DNA of 62,000 bases from contig CAJNDS010001735.1 of NCBI GenBank assembly GCA_905221605.1, positions 437,636 through 499,635 of the forward strand. Reading direction: 5' to 3'. A program made the position numbers and the translations under genes. Position 1 is the stretch's first letter; the number at the start of each line of letters is the position of its first letter. The DNA comes from Symbiodinium natans (Eukaryota > Sar > Dinophyceae > Suessiales > Symbiodiniaceae). The notes below the pieces were generated by a model. The model ran no database searches, had not been told where the DNA came from, and saw only the letters and a list, made by a program, of their open reading frames with translations. Shown piece by piece: positions 1 through 9,159 of this stretch.

Positions 1-419
1 GGTGATTATACAAATACTAGTCATGATCTTCTCTTCTTGTTATTGTTGTTGTCATGAATGTTCATTGTTGTTTATATGTTGCTTTGTAAAGGTTTTTGTT
101 GCGATTATTCTTTCTGTTATGATTATTGGATTGGATTGTGGTTATGAACGTGCTCGCATTCAGATCATTGTCAAGGTCGCAGTCCGGGAGCAGTCTTCAT
201 AAGCCAAGCCAGGTCCGGATCAAGACCTTCGTGAACACAGGAGGCTGCCGGCAATGGGGTCTAGGGAGGATGTGAACTCGGGGCGAAAAGTAGTCATGAC
301 CCGGTACTTCAGAACCCAGGCAATCCCTCAGTCGCGGCCTGTCGCTCCGCAAACAGTCAAAAGAACGGTTCCCGCGCACAGGGCTTTGAGTTTCTTGGCG
401 GGTGTCAAAAGCAAACAAA
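1..419. other. AT-rich left edge, no gene recognised
   Basis: The first 200 bases are AT-rich with short imperfect T/G runs. Bases 250-415 are GC-richer and open on both strands, but neither translation resembles a known family. A telomeric tract follows from about 420. Confidence 0.4.
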
Positions 420-507
420 TCCTAAACCCTACACCCTACACCCTACATCCTAAACCCTAAACCCTAAAACCTAAACCCTAACCCCTAACCCCTAAACCCT
501 AAACCCT
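420..507. repeat. interstitial telomeric tract, C-rich strand on top
   Basis: Degenerate CCCTAAA units with CCCTACA and CCTAACCC variants. This is the first of many interstitial telomeric tracts, in both orientations; only the larger or informative ones are listed separately. Confidence 0.9.
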
Positions 508-675
508 CAACTTGAGCAGGCGTGGAGGCGGAGGGTCGCTTCCTGGACCGGGCTTCCACGCAGCCTTCTGTGACATAGTGCGCGGGCTTCGGGTTCAGGG
601 CTTAGGCGTTTAGGGTGCGCCAAAACAGGGGCTTATAGAGCTTTTAAGCTTAGGGTTAAAGGGTCTAGGGTGTAG

Positions 676-821
676 AAGTGAAAAATGCCCGGGATGCAAA
701 CATGGTCCACCAGGATCTCACCGTGGATCCCGACTCGAAGTGGCGGGTGAAGCCCCTGCTGGCGGAGGCGCGCCAACGGAAGGACCTGGGAGGGGCCTTT
801 TGGGAGAGCAAGCGCTGTTGA
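676..821 (+). CDS. terminal exon of an unrecognised gene
   Basis: An open frame runs from an AG acceptor at 674-675 to a TGA at 819-821 and reads VKNARDANMVHQDL...DPDSKWRVKPLLAEARQRKD...FWESKRC. Codon third positions are strongly G/C, and telomere-like sequence borders both sides. The charged, helix-like composition looks like real protein. No family is recognised and the upstream exons are not located. Confidence 0.5.
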
Positions 822-1237
822 GGGCTTCGGGTTTCCCCAAACCGCCCCAAGCCATGGTTTAGGGTTTAGGGTTTAGGGTTTCGGGTTTCGGGTTTAGGGT
901 TTAGGGTTTAGGGTTGCCCTAAACCATCCCCAAGGCCAAAACCCTAAGCCTGTGCTCCCAAGCTGGGATTGCGCCCAACAGCACTTGAACGTGAGTTGTG
1001 ATGCGAAAGCTCGGATAGGCACCCATGAGAGGTTCCCGAAGTCAGCTGGTCTTTGTGGTGGTACCTGTAGGATGCCCAAAATGGGGACCCCAAAATGTGG
1101 AGCCCTCAGCCCTCAGCCTTAAGCAGCAACGGCTTTCAGGCTGCTAGGCGGGTGGGAAAAAAGACAACCCCTCCCTAAACCCTAAAAACCTAAAACCTAA
1201 AACCCTAAACCCTAAACCCTAACCCTAGCGCCGGCAG

Positions 1238-1380
1238 CCCCATCAGCTAACGACGCAGACCTTCGCCCGAAGGGGACCTCCTACTGGTCCGAACCCTTTC
1301 CGTGGTGCGCTCACAGAAGCGTGTCCACTCCCGGAGACCTCGACTTAACCCTGCGGAGCGGGTGCTTGTGTGCGCGCAGT
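1238..1380 (+). CDS. internal exon candidate, unrecognised
   Basis: An open GC-rich island between two telomeric tracts. It reads APSANDADLRPKGTSYW...PWCAHRSVSTPGDLDLTLRSG. It starts after a CAG at 1235-1237 and runs into the recurring box GCGGGTGGCGAAA before the next tract. Function unknown. Confidence 0.4.
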
Positions 1381-1392
1381 GCGGGTGGCGAA

Positions 1393-1490
1393 ACCCTAAA
1401 CCCTAAACCCTAAACCCTAAACCCTAAACCCTAAACCCTAAACCCTAAACCCTAAACCCTAAACCCTAAACCCTAAACCCTAAACCCTAA
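1393..1490. repeat. telomeric tract, near-perfect CCCTAAA array
   Basis: About fourteen consecutive CCCTAAA units with almost no divergence. It begins directly after the box GCGGGTGGCGAAA. Confidence 0.97.
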
Positions 1491-1500
1491 AAAAATCCAG

Positions 1501-1609
1501 ATCCCCCAAGAAATTGCGCAGAGCAGAATCCCGAAGCCTTGAGGCCAACTGGGACCCATGGCCCACATCCTCTGAGTGGGCCGTTGCGGAGCTCCAGCTC
1601 TTCGAGACT
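1501..1609 (+). CDS. coding segment interrupted by a telomeric tract (left part)
   Basis: The frame reads KKLRRAESRSLEANWDPWP, then TSSEWAVAELQLFET. The last 21 bases (1589-1609) are repeated exactly at 1679-1699, after a telomeric tract, and the second copy continues in the same frame. This looks like one exon split by an insertion. A 47-bp piece of it also occurs inverted at 3169-3215. No protein family recognised. Confidence 0.5.
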
Positions 1610-1678
1610 TGGGTTTAGGGTTTGGGGTTTAGGGGGTTTAGGGTTTAGGGTTTAGGGTTTAGGGTTTAGGGGGTTTAA
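1610..1678. repeat. telomeric tract (G-rich) inside a coding segment
   Basis: TTTAGGG units with GGGG variants, bounded by an exact 21-bp direct repeat (1589-1609 and 1679-1699). The offset between the copies is 90 bp, so the reading frame is unchanged, but the tract itself has in-frame stops. Confidence 0.9.
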
Positions 1679-1849
1679 GAGCTCCAGCTCTTCGAGACTC
1701 TGCTAAAGGATGTCGAGTGGCGTGTTTGGGGGTTTACCAAGAAGAAACTGGGGGCTTCTCCGCCCCCAGCATTCAATATTCCCCTGTCTTTACGTGAGTA
1801 CACGGACGTGGGAGGGCTTTGCGTCAGCCCTCAAAAGTCTGAGCCCTGA
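1679..1849 (+). CDS. coding segment interrupted by a telomeric tract (right part)
   Basis: Continues the frame of 1501-1609: ELQLFETLLKDVEWRVWGF, TKKKLGASPPPAFNIPLSL, REYTDVGGLC, to a TGA at 1847-1849. A GTGAGT at about 1792 is a good alternative donor, so the exon may stop there. Function unknown. Confidence 0.5.
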   Translation, partial: ELQLFETLLKDVEWRVWGFTKKKLGASPPPAFNIPLSLREYTDVGGLCVSPQKSEP

Positions 1850-2183
1850 GCCTGAAAGTGTTGCGAGTTTAGGGACCTGAGTCTTAGGGTTTAGGAGGGT
1901 TTAGGGTTTAGGGTTTAGGGTTTAGGGAACATAGAAGTCTTTACAGGGCAGCAACCAAGCAGTCCGCGCTCTCCGAAACTTTCGCTGTCGTAGGTGTGCA
2001 GCCCGAAAATAGATTCGAGTCCCAAGGGTTTAGGGTTTAGGGTTTAGGGCGGCCAAAACTTCTTGTTCTGTTACAGCCCTGAACTGGGTAGGGTTTAGCA
2101 AAATTTAGGGTCAGAGTTGCAACAGGGTTTGTTCGAAGTTTGTGCGTGCGTTTGTGGTTCCCCGGGATGAACAGTTCAGCTAG

Positions 2184-2322
2184 ACGGGAGCAAACAAAAA
2201 CACCCCGAAGCCTGAGGACAACGTGGAGTGCCGCGAGCCGGCACTCTCTGCGCGCTTCAGTGGCTCCGGGTTTGTCGGAGCTGCCTTGGGCCCCGGAAGT
2301 GGCCTCAAGTTCTTCCTTTTTC
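2184..2322 (+). CDS. exon candidate, unrecognised
   Basis: Opens right after the AG at 2182-2183, which is part of an in-frame TAG, as expected for an acceptor. Reads TGANKNTPKPEDNVECRE, then PALSARFSGSGFVGAALGPG. It is followed by telomere-like sequence. No family recognised. Confidence 0.45.
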
Positions 2323-2584
2323 GGTTTGGGGTTTGGTAGGGTTTAGGGTTTAGGGCCTAGGGTATCCGGTTCAGGGTTCAGATTTTAGAAGCCCTAAACC
2401 TTAAACCCGCAACCCTGAAACCCTGAACCCCCAAACCCCCAAACCCCCAAAACCCTCAAACCCTCAACCCTCAACCCTAAACCCTAAACCCCAAACCCTA
2501 AACCCTAAACCCTAAGCCCTAAGCCCTGAGCCCTAAACCTTAAACCCTAAGCCCTCGACCCTAAAACCCCGAAGCCTCGCGCAG

Positions 2585-2655
2585 GAGACGGCGTGACGGC
2601 CTCCGATGCGACCTACAGTCCAAGCCTGGCTCAGGACGAGCCGTGGGAGCTCCAG
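2585..2655 (+). CDS. short exon candidate, unrecognised
   Basis: An island between two telomeric tracts with a CGCGCAG acceptor followed by G. Reads DGVTASDATYSPSLAQDE, then PWELQ, and ends directly at a TTTAGGG tract. The protein-like composition and acceptor context support an exon. Confidence 0.45.
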
Positions 2656-2990
2656 GGGGTTTAGGGTTTAGGGTTTAGGGTTTAGAGTTTAGGGTTTAGG
2701 GGGTTTAGGGCCGTCGGGGTTTAGGGCTCCCATGAGGGTTGAACGAGGGAAGATTCAGCGACAAGTTCTGTTTTTGGGCCAGGTTCGGGGCATTCTGGGC
2801 CCGCAGGAAAACCCGAAAGAACAACAAACATGAAAATGTTCTGCTTTGTGGGGGGCGGGGGGGACGGGCACACATTCCTGCACGTGACAGCGTCGGACAT
2901 GGTACTTGGGGTCTTATCTGTGGGCAAAATAAAGGAGCAGCTCCGCCCAGTGAAATCGGAGGTTTTTCTTGGGAGCTTTGCTTCCTGCAG

Positions 2991-3042
2991 TTGAACCAGG
3001 ACGGGGACCTTGCGACGGCGTGGGCTGCGCCCTGCCCCTCAG
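2991..3042 (+). CDS. short exon candidate, unrecognised
   Basis: Bounded by CTTCCTGCAG and a CAG/GTGCCC donor. Reads LNQDGDLATAWAAPCPS. The upstream 300 bases are open but low in protein character. Confidence 0.35.
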
Positions 3043-3168
3043 GTGCCCCCGGGGGCCTTGGGGATCAAGCTTAGTGAGTTGGGGGTCGCAAGGGGTTCTA
3101 GACCCTAAACCCTAAACCCTAAACCCTAAACCCTAAATCCTAAACCCTAAACCCTAAGCCCTAAACCC

Positions 3169-3215
3169 AAGTCGAAGAGCTGGAGCTCCGCAACGGCCCA
3201 CTCAGAGGATGTGGG
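3169..3215 (-). repeat. inverted copy of the exon segment at 1563-1609
   Basis: The minus strand repeats 1563-1609 with a 2-base deletion near one end (CGACTT instead of CGAGACTT). Homology stops at telomeric sequence on one side and at unrelated sequence on the other. It is a dispersed exon fragment or part of a minus-strand paralogue. Confidence 0.8.
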
Positions 3216-3408
3216 GCTTCATGTTTGGCTCAGGGCTTGGAGACGGGCATGGGGCCTGATGGGAGAAGGGTGGGGCTGAGCGCTCAAAATCCCCCTAAAG
3301 AGTCCCCAAAGCGTTTCGGGTTTAGGGTTTAGGGTTTAGGGCTTCGGGTTTCGGATTTAGGGTTTCGGGTTTAGGGTTTAGGCTTAGGGTTTGGGGTTTG
3401 GGGCTTAG

Positions 3409-3501
3409 CGCCCTGCGTTCTCCGACGGACTCGGAGGCGTGGTCTGTGGCTCGGAGGGCGCTTGGCTCGAGGCGCAGCTTCTGGGCCGCCTCCAACACTT
3501 T
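3409..3501 (-). CDS. minus-strand exon candidate, amphipathic helix
   Basis: The minus strand reads VLEAAQKLRLEPSALRATD, then HASESVGERRA, with high G/C third positions. Telomeric tracts flank it. No family recognised. Confidence 0.4.
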
Positions 3502-3685
3502 TGGGGTAGGGTTTAGGATGTAGGGTTTAGCTCGCAACCACACTGCAGGGACGCAGCCGGGTTTAGAGTTTAGGGTTTCGGGTTGAGGGGCTGACTTCTG
3601 CTTATCGGCCTGGGCAATTCAAGTGCCTGGTTCTTGATCCGAGGCTGCAGGTGCCAAGCGTGGTGCGCTGCTTGAGGCGTCTCGA

Positions 3686-3687
<2 letters not shown>

Positions 3688-3726
<39 letters not shown>

Positions 3727-3860
3727 TGTAGGAATGGAGGCAGGAAGGAAGGAAGCGAGTGAAGCGAGTGAAGGGAGTGAAGGGAGTGAAGGGAGTGAAG
3801 GGATTGAAGGGAGTGAAGGGAGTGAAGGGAGGGAAGGGAGGGAAGGGGAGAGAGGCCGGG
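3688..3860. repeat. GA microsatellite and GAAGGGAGT minisatellite
   Basis: A (GA)n run at about 3688-3722 is followed by tandem GAAGCGAGT/GAAGGGAGT units to about 3850. The open frames over it on both strands are low-complexity artefacts. Confidence 0.9.
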
Positions 3861-4015
3861 GAGATGTCTTAGGGATTTCGGGTTCAGGGGTGGGGGTCAA
3901 AGGGTTTAGGTTCGAGCCCGGCAGTTCGAACAGGCCTGGATGCAAAAAGATGCAAAAAAACAGGTTCGGGGTCGTGTGCAGATTTTCTCTGCGCGGGGAG
4001 ATCTAGCCTTGAAGA

Positions 4016-4204
4016 ATGGCTGAGCTTGTCAGGATCTGCACGGGGTTTTCGAAAAGGGTGCGTGGGCCCGAATCTCTGGTGCTATCCAGGCTCTTCCAAG
4101 CCACCACGGCACCCTCTGCCGTGGTCTCCTTGGAATCGGGAAGTGGCACAGTCTACACCAATGTCAGCCCCTTGTCCAGGGATGCTTGGGTTCTGACATG
4201 CTAA
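4016..4204 (+). CDS. small ORF or exon, hypothetical
   Basis: ATG to TAA, 62 codons: MAELVRICTGFSKRVRG...TAPSAVVSLESGSGTVYT. It has a mixed, non-repetitive composition in a repeat-free island. No family recognised; it may be a single exon of a larger gene. Confidence 0.35.
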   Translation: MAELVRICTGFSKRVRGPESLVLSRLFQATTAPSAVVSLESGSGTVYTNVSPLSRDAWVLTC

Positions 4205-4604
4205 GCTGATCCGAAGCCCGACCCCCTGAGCCCTCTCCCACATCGTGGCTGGAAGAGATCTATCTGTTCTTTTCGGCCAAAACTCTTGACTCCTAAGCCC
4301 AGAACCTGAAACGGCTAAACCCCCAAACCCCCGGAAGCCCTATATAGGCTCCTCCCAGGTGGGGTCATATTTCCAAGATCTCCTACGCTGGTGCCCGTGA
4401 TTCAGGGTAGGGTGTAGGAGGGTCTGACAGGGGCTTTGGAGGCCGAGGCCGGGCTTAAAGGGGCTTGGGGGTTGAGGTATCTGCGCTGAAGGAAAAGGCG
4501 AGCATGGTAGGAAAGGTTGCTGCCAAAATACGTTGACAGGATGGGACAGAACAAAGGCAACCTACACCCCAAACCCTGAACACCCCAAAGCCCCGAAGAA
4601 AGAG

Positions 4605-4712
4605 GTTGACCTCCACCAAATGGCCTCAAAGCCTCTCACTCCCAGGTCGCTTCTCACAGCTTTCGGGTGGCGCCTGGGAACACTTGGCCCGCTGGGAGGC
4701 GAGGACCCTGAA
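4605..4712 (+). CDS. exon candidate, hypothetical
   Basis: Follows an AG/G acceptor and reads VDLHQMASKPLTPRSLL, then TAFGWRLGTLGPLGGEDPE, before a telomeric tract. Weak evidence. Confidence 0.25.
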
Positions 4713-4761
4713 CCCTAAACCCTAAACCCAGAAGGGGTCGGCTAGGTGGGTGGCAAAAAAA

Positions 4762-4941
4762 ACCCAAAACCCTAAACCCTAAACCCTAAACCCTAAACCC
4801 TAAACCCTCAACCCTCAACCCTAAACCCTAAACCCTAAACCCTAAACCCTAAACCCTAAACCCTAAGCCCTAAACCGTAAACCCTAAACCCTAAACCCTA
4901 AAACCCTAAACCCTAAACCCTAAAACCCTAAACCCTAAACT
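4762..4941. repeat. telomeric tract, C-rich
   Basis: About 25 CCCTAAA units with occasional CCCTCAA and CCCTAAG variants, preceded by the box GCTAGGTGGGTGGCAAAA at about 4741. Confidence 0.97.
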
Positions 4942-5187
4942 AGGCTGAGAAGCTGTGCAGGGTCGGGGATTCAAGCGGTTTGGGAAGAGCTTTTTCTTTG
5001 AATGTTGCCCCAGAGCATTTTTTGGATCGAAGTTGGGGGTGAATGTCATTTCTGGCCCTGAACCCTTGTTCAGACTCATATTTAGTTCGGCCCCGCCGGA
5101 TTTGAGTTCCGCTTGTGCTTGGCTGGGAAAAAAAGTTGTTGTGGCTCTACGTGAACGTCTTTGTCCAGAAATGTATCCTTGAGCCAT

Positions 5188-5290
5188 GTGGGTGGTTGTC
5201 AAAATTATGGTCCTTTTTTGGATCCGTATTATATTACGGCACCTATTAATTTAGGGTACCCCAAAAGGGATCATAATTTGACAGCCACCC
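5188..5290. mobile_element. inverted-repeat element, family D, full length
   Basis: Terminal inverted repeats of about 30 bp start GGTGGTTGTCAAAATTATGG and end with its near complement, CATAATTTGACAGCCACC. They are flanked by GTG on both sides (5188-5190 and 5291-5293). A second copy is an intron at 23304-23533. This copy lacks the AG just inside its right end, so it may not be a spliced intron. Confidence 0.75.
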
Positions 5291-5318
5291 GTGTGTGTCA
5301 CCAGACACCCATCCCAAG

Positions 5319-5413
5319 GTAGCAAACAAAGCTTTGGGCAGCATGTGGCGACTGGTGCCCACAGGACTTCCCGGCGAGTGCTGGGGTTGGGGACCGTCAA
5401 AAGTGTCTTCTTG
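5319..5413 (+). CDS. exon of a probable discoidin-like (F5/8 type C) gene
   Basis: CCCAAG acceptor followed by G. Reads VANKALGSMWRLVPTGL, then PGECWGWGPSKVSS, ending at TTG/GTAGCG. It lies just upstream of two islands with F5/8-like residues (5509-5609 and 5754-5849) and is probably part of the same gene. Confidence 0.4.
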
Positions 5414-5508
5414 GTAGCGGCCAAAGGGCGTGCAAAGGGTGTGATGAAGAAGTAGGCGGACACTCGAACATCCCAGCAGCATGGATCACACATCTCCATT
5501 CGGCCTAG

Positions 5509-5609
5509 GAGTGGGGCCCCAGGCGTGGCGCGTCATCGAGATCGAGCTTTTCGCAGCCGAGAACTGCTGCTCGGACACATGCGTCCGCAGGGAGGGCCGC
5601 CTTGAACCA
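5509..5609 (+). CDS. exon, possible F5/8 type C (discoidin) domain, first strand
   Basis: After the CCTAG/G acceptor it reads VGPQAWRVIEIELFAAENC, then CSDTCVRREGRLEP. The W-x-V-x-E-I-E-L-F...C pattern resembles the first strand of discoidin/F5-8C carbohydrate-binding domains of secreted or surface proteins. The assignment is an inference from this pattern and from the AFDS...TAWQA pattern in the next exon. Confidence 0.45.
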
Positions 5610-5753
5610 TCAACCCCGAAAAGCCCGATGAACCCTATGAACTGCATAAACCCTGTAAGCCCTATGGGCTCTATAAACTCTATACAGCCTGTAATCCCTG
5701 AAACAAAACCCTGGAAACCCTCTAAACCAAGTAAGACCCAAAGCCTCCCAAAG

Positions 5754-5849
5754 GCTCTTTGCCCCTGGCCTTCGACTCTTTTGCCTCCGGTGGCCTTGGC
5801 ATGGCCCTGGCCGGCGATGCGGACCTGACCACCGCTTGGCAGGCACGGA
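5754..5849 (+). CDS. exon, possible F5/8 type C domain, second part
   Basis: Reads GSLPLAFDSFASGGLGM, then ALAGDADLTTAWQART. AFD(G/S)...D...T-A-W-Q-A matches the conserved central motif of F5/8 type C domains. It is separated from 5509-5609 by a degenerate telomere-like intron. Confidence 0.45.
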
Positions 5850-6366
5850 CTTAAACCTCCTGGTAACCCCGAGCGTGAGAGCCAAGAACCCTCAACTGGA
5901 AACCCCTAAACCCCTGAACCCCTAAGCCCCTTACCCAACCTCTAAACCCCAAGTCCTACACGTTAGGGTTTAGGCTGATATAAGGGTTTAGCGTTGTGGT
6001 TAAGGGGTTAAGGGTTTGTTGTAGTTCATAGGGCCAGATATGTTGTGGGCTTCGGGAGAGGGCATCTGCCCGCGCAGCCGCCGAGGAACACGCTGGGGTG
6101 CGGGCAGAATGGCACACATGCACGCAGAGCGCGTGCGGGAAGAAAACAACGCAGGAACCCAGTCCGAGTGCCCCAAACCCCTAAAACTTCGGCTCCACAG
6201 TTTCGCAGCCGGCTTTGGGTGTTTGAGGGTTCCGGGCCGCGGAGCCTAAGCACGAAACCCTAAACCCTCAACCCTAAACCCTAAGCTTTGACACCCATCC
6301 CCTTATATCCCTAAACCCTAAACCCTAAACCCTAAACCCTAAACCCTCAACCGCCTCCCTATCCAG

Positions 6367-6444
6367 GCCGCCAGTTCGGCCGACTCGGGAGCGTGGCTCG
6401 GGCGCTATGAGGGCACGGAGACGTTGCACAGGCCGCTCATGTGG
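6367..6444 (+). CDS. exon candidate, unrecognised
   Basis: TATCCAG acceptor followed by G. Reads AASSADSGAWLGRYEGTET, then LHRPLMW, and runs into a TTTAGGG tract. It could be a later exon of the discoidin-like gene upstream; this is not shown. Confidence 0.4.
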
Positions 6445-6452
6445 GGGTGTAG

Positions 6453-6533
6453 GGTTCAGGGTTTCGGGGGTTCAGGGTTTAGGGTTTAGGGTTTAGGGTT
6501 TAGGGTTTAGGGTTTCGGGGGTTTAGGGTGTAG
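6453..6533. repeat. telomeric tract, G-rich
   Basis: TTTAGGG units with TTTCGGG variants. Variant CCCTAAG units follow at 6590-6630. Confidence 0.95.
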
Positions 6534-6847
6534 GGACGAGTGGGGGCTGTTCTAGCTGAAGGGTCTGGCAGCAGAAGCAGAAGCCAAAGCCCTAAGCCCT
6601 AAGCCCTAAGCCCTAAGCCCTAAGCCCTCAGCCCTATCCTGCCGCACCAGTGTGAAAGTCCAAGCCCCAAACAGCACCCTAGTTTGAAACACTCAACCCT
6701 AAACCCAACTCTAGCACCTAAACCTCGCCTGCTTCAGCGAGTACGAGAGTCGGAACCCCTCTTTTTATAACCCAGACCCAGACCCTAAACCCCAAACCCC
6801 AAACCCTAAACCCTAAACCCTGAACCCTAAACCCCAAACCCTAAAAC

Positions 6848-6930
6848 CCTGAGAGGCTTGGGTGGCCGTGGCTGGGGCTCAGCACGGCGGATGGCGTCCT
6901 GCCTCTCTGCCTTCGCCTGCTCCAGGCTGT
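6848..6930 (-). CDS. minus-strand exon candidate, Ala/Glu/Arg-rich helix
   Basis: The minus strand reads LEQAKAERQDAIRRAEPQ, then PRPPKPLRV, a typical charged helix with G/C third positions. C-rich and G-rich telomeric tracts flank it. Function unknown. Confidence 0.45.
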
Positions 6931-6999
6931 TAGGGTTTAGGGTTTAAGGTTTAGGGTTTAGGGTTTAAGGTTTAGGGTTTCGGGAAAAAGGTTTGTGAC

Positions 7000-7640
7000 G
7001 TTTGTGGAAGTCTTGGGTTTGGGGTTTCCGAATTGCCCGCAGGCCTGTTGCAAAGGGATCAGGGGGGTCCAGGCTTAGCGAGGTTCGATGGATTCAAAGG
7101 GTTTCCTGCACAAGGTTTAGATTCAAGCTTGACGTGTAGCTCTAACCCCAAATTCCCAGAAACCTTTTGACATGTTTGAGAGGAGAGGTCGCGCTTGCGG
7201 AGGAGCTTGGGTCCTAAGCGTTTAAGCCTCGAGATGGGATCGTGTCAGCTGGAAGCCAATGGTTCTGCCATCCTCATGTTGTTCCTGCCTGATGCCGGCT
7301 TCACTTAATTGGGAGAGAGAGGGAAAGAAGGATGATGATGACTTGAAGTCCTCCAGGCAAACGAGAGCAGCCGCTTTGCAAACGATGTTGTCCTTCAACG
7401 CTGGAGCGGTTCGAGTTGGTTGGACTACCAGGTGCCACCATGGGCCAATTGTCGTCATCTGTTTCCTTCTCGGGTTTGAATCTGAGGTCACCAACACACT
7501 GGGTTTAAGGTTTAGAGTTTAGGGCCTCCCAAACCTTAGGCCTGCCAGTTCACTGATGCTTGCACACTTGTGGGCTTTGAATATCAGCTCTTCAAGAGGG
7601 TGCACGTTTCCGGGTTAGGGTTTGAGGTTCTAGGGTGAGC
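7000..7640. other. stretch without a recognised gene
   Basis: Open frames at 7222-7522 exist on both strands but look unlike a known protein. The rest is degenerate telomere-like sequence and the start of a GAGAGG repeat. Confidence 0.4.
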
Positions 7641-7644
7641 GTGA

Positions 7645-7794
7645 GCGTGAGAAGGGGAGAGGGAGAGGGAGAGGGAGAGGGAGAGGGAGAGGGAGAGGGA
7701 GAGGGAGAGGGAGAGGGAGAGCGAGAGGGAGAGGGAGGGTGAGTAATGAGAGTTCTGAGAGTAGTGAGAGTAGTGAGAGTAGTGAAAGTAGTGA

Positions 7795-7832
<38 letters not shown>
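7645..7832. repeat. GAGAGG and GA microsatellites
   Basis: Tandem GAGAGG units (about 7650-7740), GAGAGTAGT units, then pure (GA)n up to the spliced-leader relic. Confidence 0.95.
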
Positions 7833-7836
<4 letters not shown>

Positions 7837-7851
7837 CTATTTTGGCTCAAG
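7833..7851 (+). other. relic of the dinoflagellate spliced leader
   Basis: GTAGCTATTTTGGCTCAAG matches the last 19 nt of the dinoflagellate trans-spliced leader (...GTAGCCATTTTGGCTCAAG) with one C-to-T change. It is not followed by the GT donor of a leader RNA gene, so it is best read as a leader retained in a reverse-transcribed, reinserted mRNA. It sits at the end of a GA microsatellite and at the start of a telomere-poor island. Confidence 0.75.
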
Positions 7852-8690
7852 TCCGGGGCGCCGCTTCTTTCAAGTCACACGAGCCGGCCCCGTTTAATTT
7901 GGTCCTCCCTGTCCTTGTGCATCGTTCTCAACGGGGGTTTGCTACGAGTTACTGGGGAGAAACCCTAAACCGTAGGCCACCTGCTGGGACTACACAGCAA
8001 GAGGTCGTTTAGCGATTCACGGAGGTATCAGCCACAGTACCTGCCGGGGGTGCAACAACATCTCCGACAGCAGCGAGACCGTGGGCCGCATGGTTTTGGT
8101 ATGGCCCTGCAACTTCATCCAGAACATCAAGGCCCCCAAGGAAAAGAAATCAGTAACGCCAGAAAGACCAGACACCTCCAAGGGGAGAAAGAGCAGGGAG
8201 AGCCGGACACAACACTCCGTCATCGTCGAGTGCTTCTCCTCGAGCCCACCAATCCTTGCCGAGGCACAGGGCTCACACGCAGCGGTCACCACACGTACAA
8301 TGCGGGAGAAAGACATACAGCAGCTAGAAGATCACGATGACAGTGGAGCGACCAGAAGCAGCACTGAGAGGGAACAAAAATACGGAGTAAATTTGCTTAA
8401 GTTTCAGTCCGTTGAGTCCATACTTTCCCCCCCCCCCTGCCAATTCTGTAGTGGGTGTCCTTTGCTCCCCGCCGCTCGTGGGTCCCGGGTGCGGGTAGGT
8501 GATTGTGGGGGTCTTGCGGTTGTTGGGACAGGGGAGCGTTCTCACGATTCGCTAAGTACTCCCGAGCTGCCATCCTGTAGCAGGGAGTACAATACTAGGA
8601 AACCGTTGCCGTCCTCACCATCCCCCACTGCCAAAGCTGTCGCCAGCCGCTGGTCAAGCCGAACCCATCCCATAACGATCAGTTAAGCTG
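7852..8690 (+). other. telomere-poor island behind the leader relic; possible retroposed sequence
   Basis: About 840 bp with only one telomere-like unit. The longest frame (8081-8686, 201 codons) is polar, Ser-rich and unlike any family I know; a minus-strand frame overlaps it. If the leader relic marks a retroposed mRNA, this would be its decayed body, but I cannot identify the parent gene. Confidence 0.35.
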
Positions 8691-8921
8691 CGGTCATAAT
8701 TCAGGGCGGCCTTCAACACACCATATCTGTAGACCCACCGGGGAAAACCAAAAAAATCCCGTGGGGAGGCATGTTTTTACCGCAGGCTTAGCGAAAGGTG
8801 GGAGAAGTCCATTGTTCCCCTGTTCGCCTGTTGCTTCCGTACTCCCACCATTCACATCTTTACACACAGACTGACTCGGTAACGTGCGCCACTTGGGGCG
8901 GTCTCCCTTCGCGTGCTGGAA

Positions 8922-9036
8922 AGAAGGGAGGGAGGGAGGGAGGGAGAGAGAGAGAGAGAGAGGGAGGGAGAGGGAGAGGGAGAGATAGAGAGAGACAGAG
9001 AGACAGAGAGACAGAGAGACAGAGAGACAGAGAGAC

Positions 9037-9115
<79 letters not shown>
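8922..9115. repeat. GGGA, GACAGA and GA microsatellites
   Basis: (GGGA)n, then (GAGACA)n, then about 60 bp of pure (GA)n. All long ORFs here are repeat translations. Confidence 0.97.
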
Positions 9116-9116
<1 letters not shown>

Positions 9117-9159
9117 TGCGTGTGCGCTGTTGCAGTGCACAAAGCAATACACCAGCAGC

